A stretch of 64,000 nt of DNA from Chara braunii (lineage: Eukaryota > Streptophyta > Charophyceae > Charales > Characeae). The stretch covers positions 1,853,529-1,917,528 of the forward strand of contig BFEA01000298.1 of NCBI GenBank assembly GCA_003427395.1, given 5' to 3'. The notes below the pieces were generated by a model that had not been told where the DNA came from, ran no database searches, and saw nothing but the letters and a program-made list of their open reading frames with translations. This document shows positions 1 through 12,061 of this stretch, in pieces. Positions within the stretch are counted from its first letter, which is position 1; each line of letters starts with the position of its first letter. The translations under genes and the position numbers were made by a program.

Positions 1-379
1 CGCGGCGAACTCGCCGCCCCTCTCTCTCTCTCTCTCCCGCGCGTCTTCAACTTTTTGTCCGTTCGTTTTTTTTTTCGTTTGTGTATTTGTTTTTTTTGTC
101 CCTTTTTCTTTTTTTTTGTTTCCTGTAGTGTGTCGTTCCTAGGGAAGCGGAGCCCGGCCTTCGCGCAGCGACGGGGCCTTCCCTTGTGTTTTATGCAGGT
201 TCGTATTTTAGAGCTTAGTATATGAGTCATATCTTGGAGACAGTGAGAATGACAACCATGTGACACACGATCTGCATACCTGATGGGTTTTATGTTTCTC
301 CTTTCTTTAATTTTTTCTCGAGTTATGATTTGATATATGAGTGTTGGATGTTTACTTATTTACCGATTGATCTTGCTCA
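1..379. other. unassigned low-complexity sequence
   Basis: No gene is visible. The first 140 bases are pyrimidine- and T-rich, with CT runs and T homopolymers, and begin with a short GC hairpin (GCGGCGA then TCGCCGC-like). The rest shows no coding bias and no match to the repeat families described elsewhere in the window. Confidence 0.5.
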
Positions 380-1317
380 TTGATTTTGATAGTTGGATGT
401 GGTAGTCCGTGGCAACCGTCAAAGTCAAACCCCTTGACTTGTTTCCAGACCCTAGATAATGGAGCTGGTCTCCAGGGCAATAAGAGATGACTGACACCAC
501 AGGTATGAACCTATGTACCACCTTCTCTCCGCAGGGTGTAGAAGAGGGTGTGGTTTTCAACCTCACTTGGCGGTTGTCCAACGTCGAGAGATCAATCCCT
601 CAAGGCGCGTGTCAGCCGACACTTGAGTGTCGAATGCGACCCTCGAGATCAACGAGGACCGCATGAGTATGGGTACTACATAGTACGCCATCATTGCGAC
701 CGCTTGTGTACGCTTGCATTGCGAGTCTGATTTTTGCGTCGGAAAGTTATGGGATGGGTACTAAGGGACTAGGAGTGTTGTCGCGTTGTTTGTTCAGTGT
801 CGTTCTGTACATGTATATGTACGTGTGTGTGTGTTTTTATTTTTATGTTCTTTATAGTGGTGTGCGCGTGGCGTGTGGAATGCGTCCTAGTCGGCCGGGG
901 ACGAGTCGCGCTTGGGACTTCAACCCCCCAAGATGTTGGTTCGGGTGCAGGTTCGATAGAGGCGGAATACCGCGCGTACCCCCTATGCTACAGCGAACGA
1001 GAAACGCCCTCGGCTGGTCCACCTCTGCGATTGCAGCTGATCAGCTTTCGTACTGTGGACTGGTAGCTCGGCGGGAATACGCCCACCGAAGGGAGGTGAC
1101 AACTCCCGCAAGGTGGAGGTAACTTAGGTAAGTCGTGCCTCGCGTAGGCCCTATCCTGTCGTAGGGGCTCGCGAGAGGCATGGCTGGCGCACTCGGCCGG
1201 AGCGGCTTGCCGAAGCTCCATGTATATTCGCGACGAAGTATTAAAACCAACTCCTGTGTGACGCGGTCGGGAGGGTCTGCGCTACTTTGTGCGGTGTCGG
1301 ACCGATGCACTCGATAG
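380..1317 (+). repeat. 3'-terminal fragment of a giant-LTR family member
   Basis: This 0.94 kb stretch aligns by eye with the last kilobase of the giant LTRs, most closely with the outer LTR at 57.55-58.49 kb. Shared blocks include the segment at 604-640 with CACTTGAGTGTCG, the GTACTACATAGTACG palindrome, GCGAACGAGAAACGCCCTCG near 983, and the terminal GACCGATGCACTCGATA. The family end is CTCGACA; here the final CA has become TA. No primer site follows and nothing upstream resembles the rest of the LTR, so this is a truncated fragment and not an intact 5' LTR. Confidence 0.75.
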
Positions 1318-1573
1318 GGCGTTCGATTCCTGAACGCGGGTTGGGTGCCCCGCGCAGCGGACGCTGGGTTGGCGCCCTAGCTCGTCGCTGGCGGGGAGGA
1401 GGGGGCCGGTGGGTGGTTGGGCAGTCGGTGTCTACTTTGTGGTGGGCCTTCGGGCCACGGCGCAGGAAGGGAGCTCGGCAGGCTTCGAGACTTTGTGGGA
1501 CATACCTTTTCGGGACTTGTGTGGGACAAACATCTGCGGGACTGTTTGACAAAGACAGCGGCGGGCGGCCACG

Positions 1574-4108
1574 ATGGTGCGGACTCCGAGTCAGGCACGA
1601 GTGTTTGAGGACGCTCGGGAGGATGAGAACCACAAGGCGCGGAAGAAGTGCTGCGTGTACAAGTACATCCGCGTGGGACAGAATCTTGGCGAGAGGTTCC
1701 GCGAGAATCGCATGTTGAAGTGCATTTTTTGCGGCCACGAATTTCAGGGCAACCAATTCGTGGCGGGGCGCCATTTCCGACAGGGTAAGGGATGTCCGAC
1801 AGTGACTGATGAGGCGCTTGTGGAAATACACTACAACACTGACTACAAGCTGGACGAAAAGATCTTTGAGCGGATGCGTCGGTTTGAGGAGCTTCACGGT
1901 CCATCGCCTGCGATGGATTCGCGCCGGGACGAGGGAGGGGTGGGACAGGCGGGGATGACGAGGACGTGATCGACGTGGACAACGTCGTGGAGGAGGGTGC
2001 TCGGGCGGGGCCGTCAGAGAGGGACCAAGGGAAGAGCGTTGTCAGTGACCCGGGGGGGCAGCAAGGCGAATACTTTAAGGATGCGCACGTGTCGGCTCGC
2101 GCACAAGCGCATGTGGGTGCGGACAAGGCGGGACCGTCTAAGGGGAAGAGAAAGGGGAGAGAGGAGGGGGCGCGACCGGGAGCGCAGAAGAGGCTTAGAC
2201 AAGATACGTCCGGAGCGAGCCGTGGTTGGACGTCGTTCGACACTTCAGGGAATTGCCTGGGCCAGTGAAGGTTTTGTGGTCTTCGGAGAATGAGATTGCG
2301 GACATAGAGACAGTTGTCCGCACAGCGGACAATGTGGCGGCTGATCTCGCGGAGGTCAGGGCTCCTTTCTATGTCACGAGGACCACCATCATGTCGGATG
2401 GTAGGAAGTTACGCGATGCTAAACCCATCGTTAACTTCCTTGCTGGCGGGTCGCGTGGGGTGATGCTGATCCGCCAGCTCCGGACAATGAATAGGGAGGG
2501 TGAGCGGGACCAGGCATCTGATGTTTTGGTGCGTCGGATCAAGGTGTTTGATGACTTCCCTCCTAGGTGGGTGAATGCCATCTGCACCAACTCTGCCTCG
2601 GCGTACGTTGCCGCGACGAACATGCTCCAGGGGCCTGAGCAGAGGCCAGAGCATCGACGGATCACATGGCTCCCATGCGCAGTGCATGTCTGCAACAAGA
2701 TGTTGTCAGACATTGGCTGTTCGAGATTGCGGACCAAGGACATCATCCTACGGAGAAGAGCGGTGGTGCGCTTCATTAAGGAGCACGACGCCGCTCAAGT
2801 CTTAGCAAGTGTAATACTTATATGTATTATTGGAATTATAAGTTCTAATATTAAATTACTTGAAGCCAATGGTAAACTAATTTTATACATAGAAATAAAG
2901 GATATTAGAGTAGTAGGAATAGGGAAATTCCAACCTCCTAAATAGAGCAAGAAGGAGAGCACGCAGATGGGTCTTATTTATCCGTGCGACACACGTTTCG
3001 CATCCGTGTTCGCGATGATGGAGCGTTTGTTGGCAGTGCGGTCGGCATTGGAGACGATGGTGGACAGCGATAGTTGGGATATGGTCCCTTGGGACCGTTC
3101 CGTTCGTCACTTGGCCAGATGGGTCAGGTGGCAGGTGCGACATGGCCCTTGGTGGGATTCCATGACCATCCTGTTCCATATTATGGAGCCTGTGTACGAC
3201 CTGCTGCGCAGGTTGGACCGTGGAGGGCTGCACATTTCACGGGTTGTTCAGTGGACGCAGGATGTAACCTGAGAGGTGGCACATGAGGTTCGCGTACTTC
3301 CGCCAGATTCTGCACACTTCATGTGCAGAAGGTGCAGACTCGGTGCGCTCACATGTTGGAGTCGACGCACGCCGTTGCTCACCTTCTCTGTCCTAGCCGG
3401 TGGGACTTGAGGTACTACGAGGGCGTAGTCAGCGACTACGACGCGAGTTCAGTGAGGGAGGCAGAGGTTTACATCTTGTCGCAGACAGGGTTCGATGTGG
3501 CGAGCCCCGAGTTCGAGACCGCATGTGCGCAATTGCGCGACTTTCACATAAGGAGGGGGAGCATTGCGTGGGGGGGGAGGGACGGAGACAAAGAGGCATA
3601 GAGGTGCACCGGCGATGTGTAGACGTATGAGGTTGGGTGTTGGTGGTCGAAGTAGGGACAGTGAGCCCCGCAGTTGCAGGTTATCGCTCTTCGTGTCATG
3701 AACATGTGGACATGCTCCTCTCCTGCGGAGAGGAATTGGGTCGTCCACAAGGGCGTACATACGAAAAAGCGTAACCGGCTTGAGTTTAAGAAGGTTGCGA
3801 AGTTGGTTGAGATCTCAACCAACGTCCGCCTTCTCTCTCATCAGCGGGCTGGCCGAGGGTTTGCGCTGCCGTGTACTCTAGATGAGTCCTTGTTGGACGT
3901 GGAAACAGGCATTGGGACTCGCCCCTCGTGGAAGGGGACGGACGATAGGAGGACGCAGGGGGAGCTGGATTGTCAGAGCCGTTCGTGGCAGCGAGACCCG
4001 TGTGGGTCGAGAGCTCCTCCGGGTGAGGTTGCAGATGTTTTTGGGACTCGAGCTGCCACATTGCGGCCGTACCCTAGAGATGACGACAGCGATTACGAGG
4101 GTGAGTAG
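1574..4108 (+). pseudogene. hAT-type transposase pseudogene (BED-like finger, DUF659, C-terminal dimerisation region)
   Basis: Broken transposase of the hAT superfamily, DUF659-containing group. The first reading frame (1574-1969) has a BED-like zinc finger with Cys50, Cys53, His67 and Cys74. The frame shifts near 1945 into an acidic/basic linker (1966-2268), then into a DUF659-type region (2226-2805) with the typical order TIMSDG, INFLAGGSRG-like, TNSASAYVAA and LPCAVHVCNKML. After an AT-rich interruption it resumes at about 2946 (KKES..GLIYPCDTRFAS), continues through the STHAVAHLLCP block (3323-3601), and ends with the hAT C-terminal block NWVVHKGVHTKKRNRL (about 3736-3790). Several stops and at least three frame changes make it non-functional. 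I could not identify terminal inverted repeats or a target duplication around it. Family assignment rests on motif order recognised by eye. Confidence 0.8.
2809..2945 (+). other. AT-rich interruption of the hAT transposase (candidate intron)
   Basis: A 137-base very AT-rich stretch starts GTGTAATA and ends AAATAG inside otherwise GC-rich coding sequence. It separates RFIKEHDAAQ from KKESTQMGLIYP, blocks that lie close together in DUF659 transposases. GT..AG ends and composition fit a small intron. A short insertion, for example organellar, would look similar. It happens to be open in the upstream frame until TAG at its end. Confidence 0.4.
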
Positions 4109-4760
4109 GCAGTTCACACACCTCACACACAATCAAGACTATGGAGGATGGAAGAAGAACCCAGAAAACCCCAACAAGCAGTCAATTCCATGGACACACA
4201 CATGGGCACCCTGGCGGCACGACACTTACCTAAGTGGCCGGGATATTGGGATGAAAGAACTCACCATCCTCTCACATAGTCCTCCTGACCCAATTAGCAT
4301 CCTCTACACCAGTGTCCTATCATCTAGGAGGGTCAACATCTACCCCAAAGTACAAAGCCGGATCCCCCGTCGATGTTGAAGATCAAAGCAGCAACGTGCA
4401 GTCCGTAGGTGCAGATATGGCTGCCACCCTCAAGCTCGCCTAACTTGAGGGGAGCTCCAAAGTCACTCCTCGTCTTCCTTGAAGTCCATATTCAATTTGT
4501 AGGTGCCCTTTCACTGTCGCCTCTCTCAAGTTGCATCACGAAGTCCCACCTTGTGTCTCGCCACCACAAACATACACTCAAACAACCTGGCCGGGTCTAG
4601 TGTCGACCCTACACGGCGGCCCTGCCAGGTGGGAGCAACTTCCCTTCACCACGCTGCCCCTCTTAACCCTAACTTTCAGCCCTAACCCTAAGTGATTAGC
4701 CCTTACCACTAGGGTTAGGGTTATGGCAGCAAAGTCAACTCTCGCCAGCAAGTAGAATCT
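4109..4760. other. noncoding remnant next to a copia-type primer site
   Basis: No intact gene. Reading from the primer site at 4772 on the minus strand, this would be the leader/internal start of a Ty1/copia-like element, but no gag or pol motif is recognisable. It contains a telomere-like inverted repeat: CCCTAACCCTA at 4680-4690 pairs with TAGGGTTAGGG at 4710-4720. Confidence 0.35.
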
Positions 4761-4772
4761 GCTCTGATACCA
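4761..4772 (-). other. primer binding site, initiator tRNA-Met type
   Basis: Minus-strand TGGTATCAGAGC, the standard complement to the 3' end of initiator tRNA-Met used by many plant Ty1/copia and Ty3 elements. One base separates it from the LTR end at 4774, the expected spacing, which fixes the LTR orientation as minus. Confidence 0.8.
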
Positions 4773-4773
4773 A

Positions 4774-5073
4774 TGTTACAATCCTGGCCAATTTCGAAGT
4801 ATACATTCATCTGAAAGTACAATGCCATCCAATTGCAAAAAGAAATGAATGAACTTGAGAGGAGAGGGAGGGAAAAAAGAAGAAGAAGAAGTAAGAAAGA
4901 AGAAGAAGATGATGTACTCCAGCACAGACCAATGATAAGGCTCTTCTTCTTTGCCAACCAATCTCTTCCTCCTTATCTCCTCCCCTCTTATTCAAACAAG
5001 AAATAACAATAATAATGTTGAATGACTGAACCAGAATCAATGTAAGAATCCCACTTCTACTGCAGGCACAACA
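4774..5073 (-). repeat. 300-bp LTR of a copia-type retrotransposon
   Basis: Read on the minus strand it starts TGTTGTGCC and ends TTGTAACA, so it has TG..CA ends, and it is followed directly by the tRNA-Met primer site. It contains an A/G-rich block (about 4859-4915 on the plus strand). No second copy is visible in the window, so this is the 5' LTR of a truncated element. Confidence 0.7.
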
Positions 5074-5296
5074 TGAGGTCCACCATAGCCATGGCCACCC
5101 TTCCTCTTCCTCTACATAGAGGCCGAGGCTATGGCGGACTACTGAGGCTTCAGCCTCCTGTCCAAAGGACAACCCAAAGCAGCTATGTCGCTGCCCCACT
5201 TCAAGGTCATCACCATGCAGCTATGTCGCTGCCCACTCAGCCACCATGCCAGACTCTGTCCCGAGCTTCCTTGATGCGGCACTACCCCCACTGGGG

Positions 5297-5756
5297 TGTG
5301 ACGGCCAACCTCACGCCCGGCGCGACTTCCTGTTCGGAGTGGGATGTCGGCCTGGAAGTGCGAAAAGGGGTGTGCCAAGGATTTTTGGGAAAGTCGAGGT
5401 GGAGTCCCAGGTCGGAACTGAGATCTCTTGTGGCAAGGTTTCAGGGGCATAGATGCAATAGGGCTAAGGGGCGGGTTACTTCCGATCTGATGGCGGTCGA
5501 GGTCGTGAAGCATAAGGCAGATGGCACGCACGATGCATTCAAGGCCGTCCGATCCGTCTGTTTTGGTGGCGGCGGTTCGGGGAGGGGTCCGCCCGGGGTG
5601 GTTGTGATCCCGATGAGTCGGACCTTCGAGTGCAGACACGTGGCGTCTGTTGTCGCGCGTTTTGGTTAGGCCCCGTAGTTTCAGAACTTCGTCGGTCGCA
5701 CGTCGCCGTCAATTTCCACAAGGCGTGCAGGGCCAATACGGGGCGATGGAATTCCA
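5297..5756 (-). repeat. gypsy LTR copy matching the one at 63.47-63.93 kb
   Basis: About 460 bp, similar over nearly its full length to 63469-63925 in the same plus-strand direction. Shared blocks include CCTCACGCCCG, CGACTTCCTGTTCGGAGT, GCGAAAAGGGGTGTGC and GGGGCGATGGAATTCCA. In the orientation set by the primer site at 63456-63468 it starts TGGAATTCC and ends CCGTCACA. It could be the separated 3' LTR of the minus-strand gypsy element at 59-63 kb, or an independent solo copy. No target duplication is seen. Confidence 0.6.
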
Positions 5757-6399
5757 CGGACCTTTATGTGTGTTTTTGGATGAGATATCTCATCCTAACT
5801 GTGTCCTTGAGTTGAGTGGTCTTTGAGATTACTCTTTGTATATGACGATCACGCCCGCTCTCACATGTGTGGTTTATCCTGATGTTTGATGGTTTTTTGA
5901 TAAAGATGTATGAGAGACATCTTGTGTGCTATGTATTCTGTTAATGAGAATGAATGTGAACTGCCTACTCTTCGGTATACTCGTGCGATCTGCCCACGGG
6001 CGGGTGATGGGGCCAGGTATAAAGAGAGGAAGTGCAGTCTGTTTTTGTGAAAGTGTGAGAATCCTAAGGGAATTGTGAGTCTTTGAGACTCAAATGCTTG
6101 CCATGCCAAATGTTTATTGTTGAATTGTTATGAGGACCCATAAGTTGGTCTCTCGATTTGAATTGCTTTATGGTAAAGGCGCCTTTTGTGAGAAGGCAGT
6201 CCTTTGCTTGTTGGAAGAATCATCTTCCGAGAGGGAATATGTTTTAATGAGAGGTCGCGTGAAAGTTCATCCTAGAGAGAGAGGGATGGCTGGGAGACCG
6301 TTGAGTGAAGCCTCCTTCGCATGAAGGATGGTTAATAGATTTAATGGCATGGTAAGTTGGGTTTGGATGATAAAGTATGACGCGAAGAACCATGTTGTT
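5757..6399. other. no gene recognised
   Basis: Intermediate composition, only short ORFs and no protein motif. It may be the left part of the outer element's 3' noncoding internal region, because the sequence after about 6400 is, but I do not see clear similarity to the inner element here. Confidence 0.4.
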
Positions 6400-7055
6400 G
6401 CTTGCCATTGTTGGAGGTTCTTAAGAGGTCGCAGATGGGTTCATTCGGAATATGTCACTGGGATGTGTGGCTTTCTTACTCTGATAAAGTAGGGCAGTCA
6501 CGACCTTGTGAATTCGGCGGTGATTTTGTTTTGTGAATGTGGAGAGGTTGCCGTGTTTCTCTGTGTTGTCCCACAGAGGACGGATAAATACCCTTTGTGT
6601 GTGGCAGACCTCTGCGTAGTCCCGCAGTAGGCCTGTTTTGTTGCGACACACCGTCCAACCATTTGTGCTAATCTTGGGACATTTATGAGAATACCAAGCT
6701 AACGGTAAAGTTTAGCATTACTAGGGCGCAACCCCTAGTGTCGGCTGCTGATCGGCGTAACCTGAACAACGGGCCTACGTTGTGCCAAGGGAGTAAAGAC
6801 TTAAAGGGGTAAGGCCACCTAGGAGGGTTTTTCTCCTGCGGACCGCGTGGGATAAGAGTCGAGTCACGCCAGTTTTTGAGTCCTGATTGAATGCTTATCA
6901 GGAGAAAAAACCTATCGTGGCGCAACCTGCGAGGGCACTACCGCTAAACTAACAAACGCGGTGGGCCGTAGATCTGGCATGATCACCCAGACTACGGTGG
7001 GCCAAGATGGGGACCTAGCCTTCCTGCACTAGACTGCAGGAGGTATATTGAGATA

Positions 7056-7058
<3 letters not shown>

Positions 7059-7105
<47 letters not shown>
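7059..7105. repeat. (TA)n microsatellite
   Basis: Uninterrupted TA dinucleotide run of about 47 bases, inside the outer element's 3' internal region and absent from the matching position in the inner element. Confidence 0.95.
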
Positions 7106-7108
<3 letters not shown>

Positions 7109-7480
7109 ATTGTGAGAATAGTTGGAGGGAGGCGAAAGTGTCTTCTAAGGTCTCGGTTAGGGCCCCCGTCCTTGGTTAACGTCCTGCTCGCAGGGTAGAG
7201 ACAAAGGATACTTAACGAGAACTCGACGTTTGTCTAGGACGAAGAGGAGAGGACGGTTAAGAGGGGCCGCTGAGACTTATGTTGTAGTACGTATGTCTAG
7301 TACACCGACGCCCTAGTGTCAGGACAATGGAGACCCAGGTTGGAATCCTGGCGGCATATAGTTATAAGGGCTTGGATTGTTGGAGGCCTCAACCCTGAGT
7401 CTGTCGGTTAATGGGATTGGTTCCCTTCTCGTCAGCATTTGGAGTTGTGAATGGATTTGTAGCTTTTTTATCTTGCGAAG

Positions 7481-7494
7481 CGACGGGGACGTCG
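7481..7494 (+). other. G-loop hairpin before the outer 3' LTR
   Basis: CGACG / CGTCG stem around a G-rich loop, 20 bp upstream of the LTR start. The same position in the inner element (43227-43242) has a stem of different length and sequence around a run of Gs. No conventional polypurine tract is present at either site, so the G run may serve that role; this is inference. Confidence 0.5.
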
Positions 7495-7971
7495 ATTAAT
7501 ATGGTCCGGTAAGTTGTCGGTGCAAATACCCTGACAAGGGTATCCGCCCTGTTTTTGCAAATGAGAGAAAGTAGGTTTGGTTTAAAGACTAAGTATACCG
7601 CGCACGGCGCATCTGAGTCTGTGGTTTACATTGACAGGATGGGTGATTAGAGTAGAGGGTGCGTGGGCGCGCAGTTTTGTGGCGCGCGTGTGATTTCTCC
7701 CTTTTTTATCATGACGCCGGCGCAGATGCCCGATTTTGTTTTATTTACTGGTTAGACTAAGGAGCAAAAAGGTCTGGCTTTCGTTTACCGCGCTTGGCCA
7801 GTAGTAGGTTTGGCATGCGGGGTGGCGTGTGTCGTGGCCACAACGCAGTATGTACTAGCCGGCGGGGATGCCTAGTGGTTGTGTGTTGGTTGCAAACGGA
7901 AGTATGGCCCAAGGCGTTTTTGAGCACCTGCGCTGTACCACCTTATATGAAATCCCGCGCTTGTTGGTACC

Positions 7972-8042
7972 AGGCTTGGGCTTTCCCTATAGGTTACGGC
8001 ACTGGACTATCATGGCGGAGGTACGAGGATCGAGGCCAGCGG
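7972..8042 (+). other. tRNA-like segment in outer LTR
   Basis: Aligns with the tRNA-like segment of the inner LTR (21906-21975). It keeps a box A-like TGGGCTTTCCCTATAGG, GGTTACGGCACTGGACT, and a box B-like GAGGATCGAGGCC. Arm pairing is poor, so it is not a functional tRNA. Confidence 0.45.
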
Positions 8043-11000
8043 GCGGCAGCATGAGAGCGATGGAGCATTAGAGGGGCAGAAGGGTTGAGGGTCCCACAGG
8101 ACTATCCCTTTTTGTTTTTGTTAGGGGGGGGGCGACCACGGGCCTGCATGGCAGGACTAGTTTGTTTTATTTTTCTGTTTTGTTCCACCTAGGGCCGGAT
8201 CCAAGACCGACTGTTGATCCGACAGGCTCAGTTCGCGTCGAGTTGGGTACAAGGGCAGGGGGCTGAGTCAACAGCCCGGTAGCTGGTATCGCTCAAAGTC
8301 TTCCCCAACCTAGGCTGAGGCTCTTAAGCTCCCACGGTCGTAGGACCGCGCGCTGTGGCGGACGGTTGCGGGGGCAAGGCAAGGCAACACAGCTATAGGC
8401 ACTAGGCAGGTAAAGCAAAGTAGAACAAACGGGCCGCGGGGGCGCAGTGGTAGAAGGTCAGGTTATAGGCTATGCTAGGCGGGTTGTCTGCCTCACTTGG
8501 CAGCAGACCCGACGCCCTCCTACTTACCAAAGGGATCGACACCCGCATAGGCTGCTCACTGCAGGGCGCCGGTCCTCAGTGCTTGTCGAGCCACCAGGTA
8601 CGATGTCTGTCAGATGTTTGGTTTCCCTGACCACCGTCCCTCGGCCTGCATCAGTAAGCACCCGTGAAATGCACGGGGTAGTGCATACGTATGGCACAGT
8701 GGAAAACGGGCGTGAAGGGGCGACGAGCGCTGATCCGGGTGAACATCAGAGACGGGGCTGGCGGGAGGCAAGTAGACGAGAAGGAGGGAGAGAGAAGAAC
8801 GAGGCAGCCAGCGGGGAGGAAGATAAAGATGAGCGAGAGGAGGTGGAGAGGAGTTAGTTGCAAAGTGAAGTAGGCGACTGAAGTTAGTAAAGTAAAGAAA
8901 AGGGCGGGAGCAAATCAACCCGGGCGTTAAAACGCCCCGGGTGCATTCGGATTCATTTTAAAACGAGGAAACAAGGTGAGCGACAGCGGATGCGAGGGGG
9001 CGCAACCATAGCTGTTTGGGGGCTTGCCCCTGTATTGTGTCCTTCGTTGCGGTCGAAAGGTCGTCTCACTGCCCGTAATTGCCCCTGCCAAGAACCACTC
9101 GCACCTAATCGAAATTCCGGTCGGATTCGTCGAAGTAGTGATTGAACAAGTTGTCAGCGGGCCGTTGTGGGGCGAACCTCTACTGAGTGCTGCGGCAGCC
9201 AAGAGACGGGACTCGAGAAAAGGAAGTGGGATGCACCCGGACGCAATCTGAGACTGGGTCCATTCGTAGGATGAGGCGGGGGAGAAGTGGAGATGGCAAT
9301 GAGTGCGTGAGAAGCTGACGGGGTGAAAAGCGCATAGTGTTTTCGATCCTCAATAGATTCGGTTAAACTAAGAGTCAAATCCGAGGTTTATAGGCCGGGC
9401 GAAATAGAATCCGGTGTTAGTTTGAAGGGGAAGTTAGTAGATTAGATGCGACCAAGAAAATGGGGTGCGCACAAACCGACGAAGGGGGAGGATATGGCGA
9501 AGGGGAAGATTAATGGCAAGCTCGATACTTAGCAGAATCGGGCAGGGGAGGACTCTAGGCTGGGGTTTTCTGGCAAGGCGAATTAGATAGTGAGGTTAGA
9601 ACGGAAGGAAAGTTAGTAGGAAGGGAGGTAAACAGGAAGAGGAGTGCGTGGAGCTATCGGAGGAGGTGAGTATGGCGAGATGGGAAGGAGCTAGCTCACC
9701 TAATTCCCAACGGGAATAAGCGAGGAAAGGTGTTTAGCAGGGGTTTTTGAGCGATGAGAGTGTAGTGGCGGTGTCGGAGTTGGACTTGGAACAACGGGTT
9801 TGGCATCACAGTGTGGGGAAGCTACGTGTGGGAGGAAGATGAGGCAGTAGAAGGGCTCGGAACGAAAAGTGAGACACCGAGCGAACCTGGGCGTTGGATG
9901 GTGAAAAAGGGGAAGTAAGCTTGCAGCTCGAGAGACTGAACGCTGTGGCATCCTAGGAACTCATCTCATGGCCGATGCATTGACCTGTGGCCCCAAGTCA
10001 AGACACGGCGAGCTCCTGACCACGATTAAACTTACTAAGCTCAGACAGAGGGGACAAGGGAGACACAGGTCACGGATTTGGAGACCTGCCGGTTCAGCCA
10101 GCGTGCAACACATCCCGATGTGTGAAGCAGGGAGGAGCAGACTGTGGGGTAGTAAACTGCTTAGGGACTGATGAAAGGCCCAGTTCGTCGAGCAGGCGCT
10201 GCGACAAACTCGCTTATCTGCCCGCTGGCCAGGGTGTCACTTACCTTATCAAGACTCGCAGCCACGAACCAGTCGCGAAAGTGCAGGCCTAGTTATTGAC
10301 CGAAGTGTTGTTCGTCCTACTATGTGGAGCAGTTGGAGGAGAGCCGCTGGCCGAGGTGCGACGCTCATACCAAGTGAAGAGGTTGCGAGAAGGCTGCAGG
10401 ATGAGTGTCTGTCGGATGGTCGGAGTATTGCGTGTCCTATTAGCTCGAGCACGCAGGGGGGGCTCATTCTGCGAAATGGACTAATTAGGCATGCTTATCG
10501 GTTGACTGGCATGTGCCGGCAAGAAACCTGTGTCAATCCTGTGTGTGTCGACAAGGGAGATGGAGTTAGCATTACTGAGTATGGGCATGCGTTATTAGCT
10601 ACGAATTGACTGCTATGGGTTGTTGGGTTTCAACACTTGGACTGCTGTGCTTCATACTGGGCATTGTGGCGCCGAGCAGCATAAAACCGCTACGATCGAC
10701 ATCGGAGGGTGTCACAGCCAGCCGACTAAGGGGGTGAAGATCTTACCTACTAAGACTATGGGTCGCTCGTCTCACCAGCTTGAAAGTACTCAGATTATCA
10801 TCCTATCCTATTACATGGAGTAAGGCAAGGAGGGTGGTTAGGACGAAAGATTTGCTGGCTGGCTGTTGTGTGGCACGATCTGTGGGACGACAGGCTAGAG
10901 GGGGCGGCGAGTAGAGGACTCGTCAAGGTGACCGGGACACGCTTTGCGGTGTCGGTCACAGTAATAGTGAGCAATCTGCGAGTTTGAAGCCCTTGTTGAC

Positions 11001-12061
11001 TAACTGATACGATCGTCGCCTTGCTGAACTTTCCAACTGCTACGATATCCGGTGGTGTGCTGCTGTTGTGCGGGCTGCAGGTTGCCCCAGCTGTGCTTCT
11101 ACTACAACAACAGTGCTTCCACTATAGTAGCAGTTGTGCGCCTACTACAGCAGCAGGTGTGCTTGTACTACAGAGCTCGCTGTGTCTACTGTAGGGGCGG
11201 CTGAGGAGCACACGATCCCGCTAATCCATTTTACTGTGCATACTGGATTCCTTTGTGGGCTTAGCATTGGGGCTGGCCGCTGCTGGCTGCTGCTGGTCGC
11301 TGCACGCTGTTGCGCACTACTGCACACTGCTGCAGACTGCTGCATACTGTTGTGAGCTACTGTTGGATGCTGCAAGCTGGCGCAGGCTGCTGAATAGCGG
11401 CGGAGGGGCTAAGGAGAGGTGCTGAAACTCAGAGGGATGGTTAAGCCGTGAAGGGGGGGGGTCATTGTGGCAATCTGAAAAGGGCATCAGGGAGTTGGCT
11501 TCAACAGTTTGACTTCGGATTTTGATCAAGCTGCTGCTTATTTGGCTGCCATTGCGGGGCACTCAGGCGCATCAAGGAACCAAGGCCCTCTCTCGCGAGT
11601 CTTAATGCACCCTCCTTGGATCTGAGAGGCTCAAACCTTTTTCTATTTGCCCTTCTTACTCTAAGTCTAGTCTGTTGGTTACGAGAGGAAGGCGGCAGGC
11701 GGGATTGCAACCCGTAGGACCACACCAAGACTCTGTGGGGAGTCCACCCACCGATTGCGGGAGCTCTACCGGAACTTGGGCGAGGTTCTGGAGGCAGGGA
11801 ACCAACAGGTATATCATCTTTCTATCTGTATGACCCCATATTACCCATGTTTGCCTATTCCCCATTAGTTTGGCTGATGTGTGTATGAAACTGTCACTAT
11901 GATTATTGTTTTCTGTTCAGGATTAATCAGACTGAAAGGAAAGAATGTGTGGGTGTGAAGCTTAAGTTTCCCTTTGTTTTGACTGAAAGCAGACTGAGGG
12001 ATGAACTGGGGGAAGGTGGGAGGAAGGCAGACTGCATGCGTTTGACCAGGTCAACCAAGGA

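Larger units (their letters stand above)
6400..7514 (+). mobile_element. 3' internal noncoding region of the outer giant-LTR element
   Basis: Aligns by eye with 42.25-43.26 kb, the sequence just before the inner element's 3' LTR. Shared blocks include the GCGCAACC..GAGGGCACT..CCGCTAA segment (6920-6950 vs 42692-42720), GGCCGTAGATCTGGC-like (6963 vs 42734) and TCGGTTAGGGCC (7152 vs 42897). A G-loop hairpin and GGTCCGG sit just before the LTR start. No coding sequence is present. The outer element's gag-pol and 5' LTR are not in the window. Confidence 0.75.

Noticed and set aside
1310-1340. Primer site after the LTR fragment ending at 1317
   Set aside because: The following bases (GGGCGTTCGATTCC) do not match any tRNA 3' end complement I recognise, so the fragment is not the 5' LTR of an intact element.
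1241-2243. Minus-strand ORFs of 218 and 288 residues
   Set aside because: Pro/Ser/Arg-rich antisense shadows of the hAT transposase and LTR fragment in GC-rich DNA.
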